From the NCBI RefSeq assembly GCF_001905795.1, contig NZ_LIXJ01000002.1, forward strand, positions 207,834 to 271,833: a DNA stretch of 64,000 nucleotides, in the 5' to 3' direction. The stretch is from Streptomyces sp. CB01580 (GTDB lineage: Bacteria; Actinomycetota; Actinomycetes; Streptomycetales; Streptomycetaceae). Below the pieces are notes generated by a model. It was not told the DNA's origin. It made no database searches and saw only the letters and a program-made list of their open reading frames with translations. This document shows positions 57,036-64,000 of this stretch, piece by piece (position 1 is the first letter of the stretch; every line of letters begins with the position of its first letter). The translations under genes and the position numbers were made by a program.

Positions 57036-57290
57036 CTACGCCCCCTCGTACGGCCGTCGGCGGGTTGTCGTCCCGGGGGTGGTACGGGTAGCGGTGCGCC
57101 GCCGGCGCCGGACGCGAGCGAAGGCGGCGGTCGCCGCGGTGCCGGCGAGGACGGCCAGCGGCACGATCAGGTCCACGGCACCCGCCCCGCCGTAGTCGCT
57201 GGTCCCGGTCCCGTCCCCGGGCCCGGGGACGGCGGGGACGGCGGCGTGAGCCGTCCGGAGGAGGGCCGGGAAGCACGTCGTCGACAGCAC
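57036..57290 (-). CDS. Small exported membrane protein, hypothetical
   Basis: An 84-residue protein with a signal-peptide-like N-terminus (VLSTTCFPALLRTAHAA, cleavage likely after AHAA), a short Gly/Pro linker (VPAVPGPGDGTGTSDYGG), one membrane helix (VDLIVPLAVLAGTAATAAF) and a basic tail (RVRRRRRTATRT). This arrangement is common for small cell-surface or sortase-like-tailed proteins in Streptomyces, though no LPXTG is visible. The start codon is uncertain; longer in-frame forms exist up to 57473. It converges on the phosphatase gene with a gap of 18 nt. Function unknown. Confidence 0.5.
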   Translation of the reverse strand: MLSTTCFPALLRTAHAAVPAVPGPGDGTGTSDYGGAGAVDLIVPLAVLAGTAATAAFARVRRRRRTATRTTPGTTTRRRPYEGA

Positions 57291-57527
57291 GGTGAGCGGG
57301 GCTCCGCCCGGTCCGGACCCTCTGGACCAGGTGGATCGTCCGCACCGGGCGGATCGGCCGGACCGCCCGGTCCGGGAGGGTATTCGGCTACGGCTCGCGA
57401 GTGATCTCACCTTTGTGAGGCTATGTCCACTGTCGGCGGCCCGCGACCGGGCGAAGACGCCGCCCGTGACCACGCGGACGGCGCCCCGGCGACCGTGTGG
57501 TCACGGGCGGCGCCGCCCCGCGTGCGG

Positions 57528-59063
57528 TCAGATGGAGAAGCGCTCCTTGACGAGCAGCGGACGCACCCGCGACCGGAAGCCACCCGTACGGAACGGCCTC
57601 TGCAGCAGACCCGGCCGCAGTGCCTGGGCCAGTGCGGCGGCGATCATCCCCTGGTCGAGGGCGAGCATGTAGTCGCTGACCCGCCCGGTGCTCACGTTGA
57701 CGGAGTCCCGGAACCCGTATCCGGCGTGGTAGGCGCCGAAGTCGCGGTCGAGCGCGCGCAGGTTGGCGATCGCCTCGTCCGGCGCGTAGGGCAGGGCGAG
57801 GAACGAGGCGTGTGGGGTGACCACACCGTTCGTGAACGCCGACGGGGGCGGCAGCGGGGCGCCGTCCGTCGTGTACGTGCGGTCGGTGTTGGAGGCGTAC
57901 CCGTCGACCTGCATGCCGAGCGCGTCGACGCCGTACTCCTGGTACCCGCCCTCGGGGATGTTGGCGGGGGAGAAGCCCCAGTACCCGTACCTGGCCTCCT
58001 CCATGCCGTGCTCGATCTGGCCCCGTACGTAGCGCCGGTGCGTGAGGCCCCAGGAGCGCGGCGACCACTCCGCCTCCGGCACGAACAGCGGCACCATCAG
58101 CGCCTCGAACATGGAACCGCCCCAGCTGGGGACGATCTTGCGGCCCCGGTGGGTGTAATGCCCCTGCCAGACGCGTACGCCGTCCATGGCGACGTAGGCG
58201 CCTTGCGGGTGCTGTTCCTGCTCGTGCTCGGGGAGCATGGTGCGCAGCAGGTGCCAGTAGTGGTCGGCGGGCAGCGAGCCGTCCGCGATGCCGAGGTAAC
58301 TGGCCATGCGCGGCTCGGTGTTGAGCGCGCCGTAGTGGTGGCCGGTGGGTTCCCCGGTGTCGGTCCAGAAGCCGCCGCGCAGCTGCCCGGGTCCGGCGAC
58401 GGGGTCGGCCGGGTCGTATGGGGTGTAGTAGTACGACCAGTCCGCGGTGGCCAGGATGCGGCCGATGCGGGGGCGCAGGGCGGGCGCGGCGTCGGCGGCG
58501 ATCCGCAGACCGGTGACCAGCCAGGCGTTGTCGACGGACGACAGGAACGGTCGCACCGGGTCGTTGGTGCCGGGCCACTCGGTGATGACCGAACCGTCGT
58601 GCGCGTCGTACCAGTTGAGCCAGAAGCCGTGGTGGCGCTCCAGCTTCTCGACGGCCCGGACGGCGCGCTCCAGGCGGCGTTCCATCGTCGAGCCGTCGAT
58701 GACGCCGAGTCCGGCCGCGGCGACGGTCGACCAGAGGCCGCAGCCGATGTTGGTCGGCGAGGTCTGGCGCGACTGGACGGGTGCGCCGGGGCCGCTGACG
58801 TCGATCTTGTCGACGGCGAGACCGAAGTCGGTCGTCATCGCTTCCATGGAGCGGTACGTGTCGCGGAACCAGCGCCGCAGCAGCGCCGCGTTCGAGCCGT
58901 GCGCGAGCCGGGCGGCGCCGGTGGCACCGGTGGCACCGGTGGTGCCGGTGGTGCCGACGGTGTTCGCGGCGGGTACGGCGCTCGCGGAAGATACGGACAC
59001 CGCGCCGAGCGACAGGGCGGCTGCCCCTGTTCCCGCGGCGGTGAGAAACGTGCGACGGTCCAT
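57528..59063 (-). CDS. Tat-exported PF10091-type glycoside hydrolase (GH144-like)
   Basis: A 511-residue exported enzyme. The N-terminus MDRRTFLTAAGTGAAALSLG is a twin-arginine (Tat) signal. The mature domain is an (alpha/alpha)6-barrel of the PF10091 'putative glucoamylase' family: GFWLNWYDA, NAWLVTGLRIAAD, PSWGGSMFEALMVPLFVPE, YGYWGFSPANIPEGGYQEYG, TPHASFLALPYAPDEAI and MLALDQGMIAAALA. CAZy places characterised relatives in GH144 as endo-beta-1,2-glucanases. The ATG follows GAAGGA. It lies 315 nt downstream of a GH1 beta-glucosidase gene on the same strand, with strong terminators between, so it has its own promoter but shares the locus of a sugar importer. Confidence 0.85.
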   Translation of the reverse strand: MDRRTFLTAAGTGAAALSLGAVSVSSASAVPAANTVGTTGTTGATGATGAARLAHGSNAALLRRWFRDTYRSMEAMTTDFGLAVDKIDVSGPGAPVQSRQTSPTNIGCGLWSTVAAAGLGVIDGSTMERRLERAVRAVEKLERHHGFWLNWYDAHDGSVITEWPGTNDPVRPFLSSVDNAWLVTGLRIAADAAPALRPRIGRILATADWSYYYTPYDPADPVAGPGQLRGGFWTDTGEPTGHHYGALNTEPRMASYLGIADGSLPADHYWHLLRTMLPEHEQEQHPQGAYVAMDGVRVWQGHYTHRGRKIVPSWGGSMFEALMVPLFVPEAEWSPRSWGLTHRRYVRGQIEHGMEEARYGYWGFSPANIPEGGYQEYGVDALGMQVDGYASNTDRTYTTDGAPLPPPSAFTNGVVTPHASFLALPYAPDEAIANLRALDRDFGAYHAGYGFRDSVNVSTGRVSDYMLALDQGMIAAALAQALRPGLLQRPFRTGGFRSRVRPLLVKERFSI

Positions 59064-59164
59064 CAGAATCCTTCGAAGAAGAGCCACCGACTGTGGACGG
59101 TGGACGGATTTCGTTCGTCGGTCGTGCTGAGGGCGCGGGGCGCCGTGGTGCGTACGGCACCCGA

Positions 59165-59208
59165 GCGGGCGACGCGCGTCGGCGGGGCTGGACACGCGCG
59201 TCGCCCGC
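59165..59208 (-). terminator. Terminator after the GH1 gene (15-bp stem)
   Basis: Arms 59165-59179 and 59194-59208 are perfectly paired with a 14-nt loop. Confidence 0.7.
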
Positions 59209-59220
59209 ACGGGCGGGGTC

Positions 59221-59264
59221 GTACGGGAACCGGGCGGTCGTCAGGTGCCTCCGGGTTCCCGTAC
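59221..59264 (-). terminator. Second hairpin after the GH1 gene
   Basis: Outer arms GTACGGGAAC (59221-59230) and GTTCCCGTAC (59255-59264), with further partial pairing inside. Confidence 0.6.
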
Positions 59265-59378
59265 GGGCGGGAGCGTCGTCGGATCGCTCCCGGTCTCGGG
59301 CCGACAACGGCCTGTGGGCCGAGGTCGGTCGGTGGGCCGAGGCCGGCCGGGGCCGAGACGGGTCGGCGGGCCCTGTGG

Positions 59379-60581
59379 TCAGTCGGCGATGCGCGGCAGG
59401 GCGCGCGTGCGGCCCATCTCGCCCAGCCAGCGGGCGGACGGCTTGGGCAGCCGCTCGAAGGTCTCCGGGTCCCAGCCGATCAGTCCGAAGGTCGGCTTGT
59501 AGGAGCCCCACTCGTAGTTGTCGAGCGCGCTCCACGCCAGGTAGCCATGGATGTTCAGGCCGTCCTCCAGGCCACGGGCGACCTCGTTCAGCGCGCCGGT
59601 GTAGTAGTCGATCCGGCGGCTGTCGTCGTCGGTCGCGATGCCGTTCTCGGTGACGATCAGCGGCATGTCCTTGCCGATGACCTCGGCGGTGTGGCGCAGC
59701 GCGTGGCCGACGGCGGACGGGTAGTACTCCCACTGGGTGAGGGTGCGCTCGGCGTCGTCCGGCGTCGGGATCGGGCCCTCGGGGCCGATCTTGGTCCGGG
59801 TGTAGGACTGCACGCCGATCCAGTCGTCGCCGCGGGCGGCCTCGATGAAGACATCCTCGCGGGGATACCGGTAGGCCGCGGTGACCTCCTCGGCGCCGGG
59901 CAGGGCCTGGTAGACCTGGTTGGCGATGGTCCAGCCGACCTGGATGCCGGAGTTGATCGCCCGGACCTCCTTGACGGCCGCGTGGTGGGCGGCGATGACG
60001 GCCTCGGTGGTCTCGTCGTCGGGGGTCGGCAGGCCCGCGGGCGGGAAGCTGTTGTCGCCGCGCTTGGCCTGGCCCGCCATGACGGCGATCATGTTCGGTT
60101 CGTTGATGGTGCAGACGTGCGTGACGTCCTCGGCGATCACCGGTGCGCAGGCCGCGACGTAACGGGCGAAGAGATCGACCGCGCCCTCGGCGGTCCAGCC
60201 GCCGCGCGCCTCGAACCACTGCGGCACCGTGAAGTGGTGCAGCGTGATCATGGGGCGCAGGCCGCGTTCGACGGCGCCCTCGACCATGCGGCGGTAGTGG
60301 GCGAGTTCGGCGCGGGAGAAGCGTCCCTCGGCGGGCTCGATGCGCGCCCACTCGATGGAGAACCGGTAGTCGGTGAAGCCCAGGGCGGCCAGCACGTCCA
60401 TGTCCTCGCGCCAGCGGTGGTAGCTGTCGCAGGCGTCCAGGCTGGGCTCCTGGATGTGGGTGCCCGCGGTGTGCTCCTTGACCCACCAGTCGCAGTTGGT
60501 GTTGTTGCCCTCGATCTGGTGGGCGGCGGTGGAGGCGCCCCAGAGGAAGCCTTCGGGGAACGGGACCTGGGTGTGAGTCAT
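59379..60581 (-). CDS. GH1 family beta-glucosidase
   Basis: A 400-residue cytoplasmic retaining beta-glycosidase of family GH1. The N-terminal signature FPEGFLWGASTAAHQIEGN is present. The acid/base Glu161 is in VCTINEPNM and the nucleophile Glu312 is in IVTENGIAT; WSALDNYEWG near the C-terminus shapes the -1 site. It should split imported beta-linked oligosaccharides to glucose. The enzyme is slightly shorter than BglC-type beta-glucosidases and its TINEPN-flanking region differs, so the substrate linkage could be beta-1,2, -1,3 or -1,4. ATG start after AAGGA. Two transporter genes lie upstream on the same strand, separated by a repeat-filled 266-nt gap. Confidence 0.92.
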   Translation of the reverse strand: MTHTQVPFPEGFLWGASTAAHQIEGNNTNCDWWVKEHTAGTHIQEPSLDACDSYHRWREDMDVLAALGFTDYRFSIEWARIEPAEGRFSRAELAHYRRMVEGAVERGLRPMITLHHFTVPQWFEARGGWTAEGAVDLFARYVAACAPVIAEDVTHVCTINEPNMIAVMAGQAKRGDNSFPPAGLPTPDDETTEAVIAAHHAAVKEVRAINSGIQVGWTIANQVYQALPGAEEVTAAYRYPREDVFIEAARGDDWIGVQSYTRTKIGPEGPIPTPDDAERTLTQWEYYPSAVGHALRHTAEVIGKDMPLIVTENGIATDDDSRRIDYYTGALNEVARGLEDGLNIHGYLAWSALDNYEWGSYKPTFGLIGWDPETFERLPKPSARWLGEMGRTRALPRIAD

Positions 60582-60677
60582 CGCGGAATGTCCTTCTGGT
60601 GCGTGAAAGGGGTGTGGCCGACGCGGGGTGTGGGGTGCGCGGCCTCGTACGTTTCGGTGGGGCGGCGGTCTCGTGCG

Positions 60678-60764
60678 GGCCGGTGCTGCGGACCGGCCCG
60701 TTGAACCGGTTCGCGTGCGCCGGTTCCGTGCGCCGGTCCCATGAACCGGCTCATGGAACCGGCC
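60678..60764. repeat. 13-bp periodic CCGG repeat
   Basis: CCGG recurs at 60680, 60693, 60706, 60720, 60733, 60746 and 60759, a near-perfect 13-bp period, in units resembling CCGGTTCCGTGCG. It lies between the permease gene and the GH1 gene. Confidence 0.75.
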
Positions 60765-60800
60765 GCCCGGGGAAGGCCCGCCCGGGGCGATCTCCCCGAG

Positions 60801-60836
60801 GCGGTCCTCGAAGCGGTCTTCGAAGCGGTCTTCGGA
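60801..60836. repeat. 12-bp tandem repeat (GCGGTCTTCGAA x3)
   Basis: Three adjacent 12-bp units, the first GCGGTCCTCGAA and the last ending TTCGGA, end just before the permease stop codon. Confidence 0.8.
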
Positions 60837-60847
60837 GAGGCGGGCCG

Positions 60848-61783
60848 TTACTTCATGCCTGCCGTGGCGATGCCCTGGGTGAAGTGTCGCTGGAGCGCGA
60901 TGAAGACGACCAGGACCGGCAGCACGATCAGGAACGAGCCGGCCATCAGCATGCCGTTGGAGCCGCCCGCCTTGTTGGGATCGGTGGCGAAGGTGGCCAG
61001 CGCGACCGGGAGGGTGTACTTGTCGGGGTCGTTGGTCGCGATGAGCGGCCAGACGAAGTTGTTCCAGGAGCCCAGGAACGTGAAGATCGAGAGCGTCGCC
61101 AGGGCGGGCTTCACCAGCGGCATGACGATCCGCCAGAAGATGTACCACTCTCCGGCGCCGTCCATCCGGGCCGCTTCCAGCAACTCGTCCGGGATCGACT
61201 GCATGAACTGCCGCATCAGGAAGACCCCGAACGCCCCGGCGGCGAACGGAAGCACCAGACCGGCGTACGAGTCGATCAGCTGGAGCTTGCTCATCAGCAC
61301 GAACAACGGCAGCAGCATCAGGTTGCCGGGCACCATCAGCGCGCCGAGGACCAGCCCGAAGATCTTGTTGCGTCCGGCGAAGTTCAGCTTGGCCAGGGCG
61401 TACCCGAGCATCGAGCAGAACACCAGGTTCGAGACGGTGACCAGCACCGCCACGATCACCGAGTTCATGAAGTACAGCGGCAGATCGAGCTTGTCGAGCA
61501 GGTTCCGGAAGTTGTCCAGGGTCCACTCGGTCGGGAGCCATACCGGCGGGCTGGCCGTCAGGTCCTGCTGCGTCTTGAAGGCGGAGACCGCCATCCAGAG
61601 GAACGGCGCCGACATGACCAGCAGGCCGACGGAGAGCAGGACGTAGACGAGGACGCGCCCGGGGCCGCCGGTCCGGTCCTTGCCGGCAGACCGCCGCGAG
61701 CCCCCGGACCTCGACGGCAGCGGATCCCCGGACTTCTTCTCCGGCGCCGTCGGAACGGCGCCCGGTGCACTGGTGGCGCTCAT
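60848..61783 (-). CDS. CUT1 sugar ABC transporter permease (MalG type)
   Basis: A 311-residue inner-membrane permease with six predicted helices; the first follows an N-terminal disordered segment of about 40 residues. The EAA loop that contacts the ATPase is LLEAARMDGAGEWYIFWRIVMPL. It pairs with the permease encoded just upstream, whose stop codon overlaps this ATG in ATGA, so the two are translationally coupled. No ATPase gene is in the operon; in Streptomyces the shared MsiK ATPase normally energises such CUT1 systems. Substrate probably an oligosaccharide, judged from the downstream GH1 enzyme. Confidence 0.92.
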   Translation of the reverse strand: MSATSAPGAVPTAPEKKSGDPLPSRSGGSRRSAGKDRTGGPGRVLVYVLLSVGLLVMSAPFLWMAVSAFKTQQDLTASPPVWLPTEWTLDNFRNLLDKLDLPLYFMNSVIVAVLVTVSNLVFCSMLGYALAKLNFAGRNKIFGLVLGALMVPGNLMLLPLFVLMSKLQLIDSYAGLVLPFAAGAFGVFLMRQFMQSIPDELLEAARMDGAGEWYIFWRIVMPLVKPALATLSIFTFLGSWNNFVWPLIATNDPDKYTLPVALATFATDPNKAGGSNGMLMAGSFLIVLPVLVVFIALQRHFTQGIATAGMK

Positions 61784-62763
61784 TTCGTGTTGTCCTTCAG
61801 CAGTCGGAGCTGCAGCACGGTGATGCCCATGATCACTACGAAGAGGACATACGCCATGGCGCTCGCATAGCCCATGTGGAAGAAGTTGAAGCCCTCGCGG
61901 TACATGTTCAGCGAGACGGTGAGAGTGGAGTCCGAGGGGCCGCCCTGGGTCATCACGAACGGTTCCTCGAAGACGTTGAGGTAGCCGATGGTGGTGATCA
62001 CCGTGGCGTAGAGGAGTGTGGGCCGCAGCAGGGGCACGGTGATGCCCTTGAACTCCTGCCACACGCCGGCCCCGTCCAGCCGCGCGGCCTCCCGCACCTC
62101 GGTGGGGATGGCCTGGAGACCGGCGATGAAGAGCACCATGACCGTACCGAGGTTGCGCCAGACCGCCATCGCGATCATGGAGGGCATGGCGAGCGTCTCG
62201 GAGCCCAGGAAGTCGGGCGCGGTGAGACCCACCTCGGAGAAGAGGCCCGCGACGAGTCCGTCGGTCGGGTCGAGCACGAACCGCCAGACCACGGCGACCG
62301 CGACGATGGTGGTCACCACCGGGGCGTAGAAGCCGACGCGGAAGAAGGTCCGGGCCCGGTCGATGCCGTTGTTCAGCAGTACGGCGACGATCAGCCCCAG
62401 GAAGATCGTCAGGGGGACCCCGATCACCACGAAGTACGCCGTGTTGAACAGCGACTTGAGGAACTTGTCGTCGCCGAACAGCTTGACGTAGTTGTCGAAG
62501 CCGATGAACTCCGCGTCCAACGGGTGCGTGACGTTGCGCAGCCCGAAGTCCGTGAAGCTCATCGCCAGCGTCGCCAGGATCGGGAACGCCATGAAGACGA
62601 GGAACAGGACCAGGAAGGGCGTGGAGAACAGCCAGCCGGCCACGTTCTGCACGCTCATCGAGCGTTTCCTGCCGTCCCGGCGACCCGCGGGCCCGGTGGC
62701 CGGGGACCCGGAGGCCCCCGGCCCGGCCTGCACCGTGGCCGACTCCGCGGCCTTTGAGGTCAT
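61780..62763 (-). CDS. CUT1 sugar ABC transporter permease (MalF type)
   Basis: A 327-residue permease with six predicted helices after a ~35-residue Gly/Pro/Arg-rich start. The EAA loop is VREAARLDGAGVWQEFKGITVPLL. It is the first of two coupled permease genes and starts 34 nt after the binding-protein gene. The ATG at 62763 is preferred: AGGAG lies 11 nt upstream. The ATG at 62772 is possible, but then the site would be only 2 nt away. Together with its partner it forms the membrane channel of the importer. Confidence 0.92.
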   Translation of the reverse strand: MTSKAAESATVQAGPGASGSPATGPAGRRDGRKRSMSVQNVAGWLFSTPFLVLFLVFMAFPILATLAMSFTDFGLRNVTHPLDAEFIGFDNYVKLFGDDKFLKSLFNTAYFVVIGVPLTIFLGLIVAVLLNNGIDRARTFFRVGFYAPVVTTIVAVAVVWRFVLDPTDGLVAGLFSEVGLTAPDFLGSETLAMPSMIAMAVWRNLGTVMVLFIAGLQAIPTEVREAARLDGAGVWQEFKGITVPLLRPTLLYATVITTIGYLNVFEEPFVMTQGGPSDSTLTVSLNMYREGFNFFHMGYASAMAYVLFVVIMGITVLQLRLLKDNTK

Positions 62764-62796
62764 GGTGCGCATGACTCCTACTTCACGAGATCTTGG

Positions 62797-64000
62797 TTAC
62801 TTCACGAGAGCTTCGATTTCGGACTGAGCCGTCTTCAGCGCGTCCTCGGCGGACGCCTTGCCCTGGGTGACCTTGCCGATGGCCTGGTCGACCTTGTCGG
62901 TGATCTCGGTCCAGTTGGACAGCGAGGGGGAGGCCTTCGCGGTGTCCATCTGCTTCTTGAAGACCTGGAGGGAGGTGTCGTCGGCGAGGTCGCCGGAGGT
63001 CCAGGCGGAGGTGTTGGCCGGCAGGTCCTTGGTGCGCTTGTACCAGTCGGCCTGGCCCTTGGTGTCGGTCAGGTACTTGATGAACTCCGTGGCGGCGGCC
63101 TTGTGCTCGCTGTCCTTGGAGATCACCAGGGACGAGCCGCCGGCCATGGAGACGGAGGACTTGTCGGCGGGCACGTTCGCCACCGCCCACTTGCCCTCGA
63201 TCTGCGGCTGGCTCTCGTTCAGCAGGGTGACGTGCCAGGGGCCTCCGAAGAACATCGGGACACGGCCGTTGCCGAAGTCCTTCACCACGTCGTAGCCGGG
63301 CTGAACGGACTTGTTGGACAGGCCCTTGTCGAAGTAGGAGCCGTACTCCTTGAGCGCCTTGACGGCCTCGGGGCTGTCGATGACGGCCTTGCCCTTGGCG
63401 TCGACGATCTCGCCGCCGGCGGAGTAGAGGAAGGAGTAGAAGTTCTGCACCGTGTCCAGGCCGCTCGGCTGGATGGACAGACCCCACTTGGTCCCGGCCT
63501 TCTTCTGGTAGGCCGTGGCGAGGTCCTGCATCTCCTTCCAGTTGGTCGGAGCCTTGGTGACACCGGCCTTCTCGGCCAGGTCGGTGCGGTAGTAGAGGAC
63601 GCGGGTGTCGACGTACCACGGCACGCCGTACGCCTGGCCGTCCACCTCGCCCTGCTTCCAGCCGGACGGGAAGAAGTCCTTCTCGTCGAACTTCTTGGTG
63701 TCGACCGGCTCCAGGACGCCGAGTTCGGCGAACTCGCCCATGTAACTGCCGCCCATCTGCGCCACGTCCGGCAGGGTGCCGGCGGCAGCGGCGGAGACCA
63801 GCTTCTGGTGGGCGACGTCCCAGCCGACCGGGGTGACCTTCACGGTCACGTTCGGGTTGGCCTTGGTGTACTCCTTGGCCACATCCGTGAGCTTCTCGCC
63901 CTCGGCGCCCATGGCCCAGACGGTGATCGTCTGCTTCTCGTCCGCCGCGACGCCGTCGCCACCGGAACTGCCGCACGCGGTGACACCGAAGGTGAGCGCG
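62797..64000 (-). CDS. Sugar ABC transporter substrate-binding lipoprotein, 5' end outside window
   Basis: The gene runs off the right edge, so only the last 400 codons are present. The visible N-terminal part carries a lipobox, VTAC-GSSGG, marking a lipid-anchored extracellular protein. The rest is a cluster-1 solute-binding fold: EKQTITVWAMGAEG, GWDVAHQKLVSAAAAGTLPDV, VDGQAYGVPWYVDTRVLYYR, MFFGGPWHV and the C-terminal AEDALKTAQSEIEALVK. It binds the sugar and hands it to the MalF/MalG-type permeases encoded directly downstream with a short gap. Tryptophans and aspartates in the binding region suggest an oligosaccharide ligand. A LacI-type regulator, usual for such loci, would be expected beyond the window. 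Confidence 0.92.
   Translation of the reverse strand, partial: ALTFGVTACGSSGGDGVAADEKQTITVWAMGAEGEKLTDVAKEYTKANPNVTVKVTPVGWDVAHQKLVSAAAAGTLPDVAQMGGSYMGEFAELGVLEPVDTKKFDEKDFFPSGWKQGEVDGQAYGVPWYVDTRVLYYRTDLAEKAGVTKAPTNWKEMQDLATAYQKKAGTKWGLSIQPSGLDTVQNFYSFLYSAGGEIVDAKGKAVIDSPEAVKALKEYGSYFDKGLSNKSVQPGYDVVKDFGNGRVPMFFGGPWHVTLLNESQPQIEGKWAVANVPADKSSVSMAGGSSLVISKDSEHKAAATEFIKYLTDTKGQADWYKRTKDLPANTSAWTSGDLADDTSLQVFKKQMDTAKASPSLSNWTEITDKVDQAIGKVTQGKASAEDALKTAQSEIEALVK

Larger units (their letters stand above)
59064..59378. other. Intergenic region with several hairpins between the two hydrolase genes
   Basis: About 315 nt packed with inverted repeats: 59165-59208, 59221-59264 and CGGGAGCG-N9-CGCTCCCG (59268-59292). 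They isolate the GH1 gene from the Tat-exported hydrolase gene. Confidence 0.6.

Noticed and set aside
59268..59292. CebR-like operator (CGGGAGCG-N9-CGCTCCCG)
   Set aside because: The half-sites resemble the CebR core, but the 9-nt spacer does not fit the compact 14-bp palindrome; it is more likely a hairpin among other terminators.
57421..60704. Frames of about 1000 codons on both strands over the hydrolase genes
   Set aside because: They run through the GH144-like and GH1 genes in other frames and show Arg/Gly/Pro-skewed shadow composition; the real genes have clear motifs and ribosome binding sites.

Overview
The window is a 64 kb piece of a Streptomyces (or very close actinomycete) chromosome. 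It is very GC-rich with GTG and TTG starts. Gene content is typical of the genus: an ahpCD-oxyR block, a WhiB-family protein, a PadR-linked ABC exporter, RsbU/RsbW-type phosphatases and kinases, polyphosphate glucokinase, and a CUT1 sugar importer without its own ATPase. It reads as core chromosome. I see no prophage, CRISPR array, antibiotic cluster or intact transposase, and no tRNA or rRNA gene.

Layout. 1-3.2 kb: tail of a prepilin peptidase, a methyltransferase, a small hypothetical, a candidate 6C small RNA and an aldo-keto reductase. 3.3-8.6 kb: a cis-prenyl transferase, a PIN-PhoH ATPase/RNase, a secreted SLT-type lytic enzyme behind a long structured leader, and an AI-2E family membrane protein. 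8.7-11 kb: ahpC-ahpD divergent from oxyR with a candidate OxyR operator between them. 11-14.6 kb: a translationally coupled PadR / ABC ATPase / FtsX-type permease operon. 14.8-18.6 kb: an SPFH protein coupled to a ribbon-helix-helix protein, divergent from a bifunctional penicillin-binding protein. 18.7-23.4 kb: catalase, an RsbU-like phosphatase with a kinase domain, and a DUF402 protein. 23.4-35.2 kb: class II fumarase, a secreted SGNH esterase with a lectin domain, aminopeptidase ApeB, class I fumarase, a DUF1707 protein, a WhiB-family protein, GlpX, a DUF4245 protein and a nitroreductase-fold enzyme. 35.4-43.2 kb: xseB, xseA, an amino-acid permease, ispH, ppgK, a DUF6542 membrane protein and ychF. 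43.2-53.5 kb is more accessory: a MITE-like element with CTAG flanks, a gene of unknown function, a secreted GH65-type hydrolase, a threonine-synthase-like PLP enzyme, a secreted subtilase, a GntR regulator, a SPOR-like small protein and a Nudix hydrolase. 53.8-57.3 kb: an RsbW-like kinase, a large PAS-GAF-PP2C-kinase protein and a small membrane protein. 57.5-64 kb: a sugar-uptake locus running leftward (binding protein, two permeases, GH1 beta-glucosidase, Tat-exported PF10091-type hydrolase).

Genes that work together: peroxide defence (ahpC, ahpD, oxyR, probably catalase); central carbon metabolism (two unrelated fumarases, GlpX, polyphosphate glucokinase); cell envelope (prenyl transferase, lytic enzyme, bifunctional PBP, SPFH protein); partner-switching stress signalling (three proteins with related kinase domains); and beta-glucan use at the right end, possibly beta-1,2-glucan.

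The main things beyond routine annotation are the candidate 6C RNA, the MITE whose CTAG flank coincides with a stop codon, at least eight starts with a TANNNT box 6-7 nt upstream (predicted leaderless mRNAs), and several short-period tandem repeats confined to intergenic DNA. Everything here comes from reading the sequence. No database search was run, so family names rest on motif recognition.
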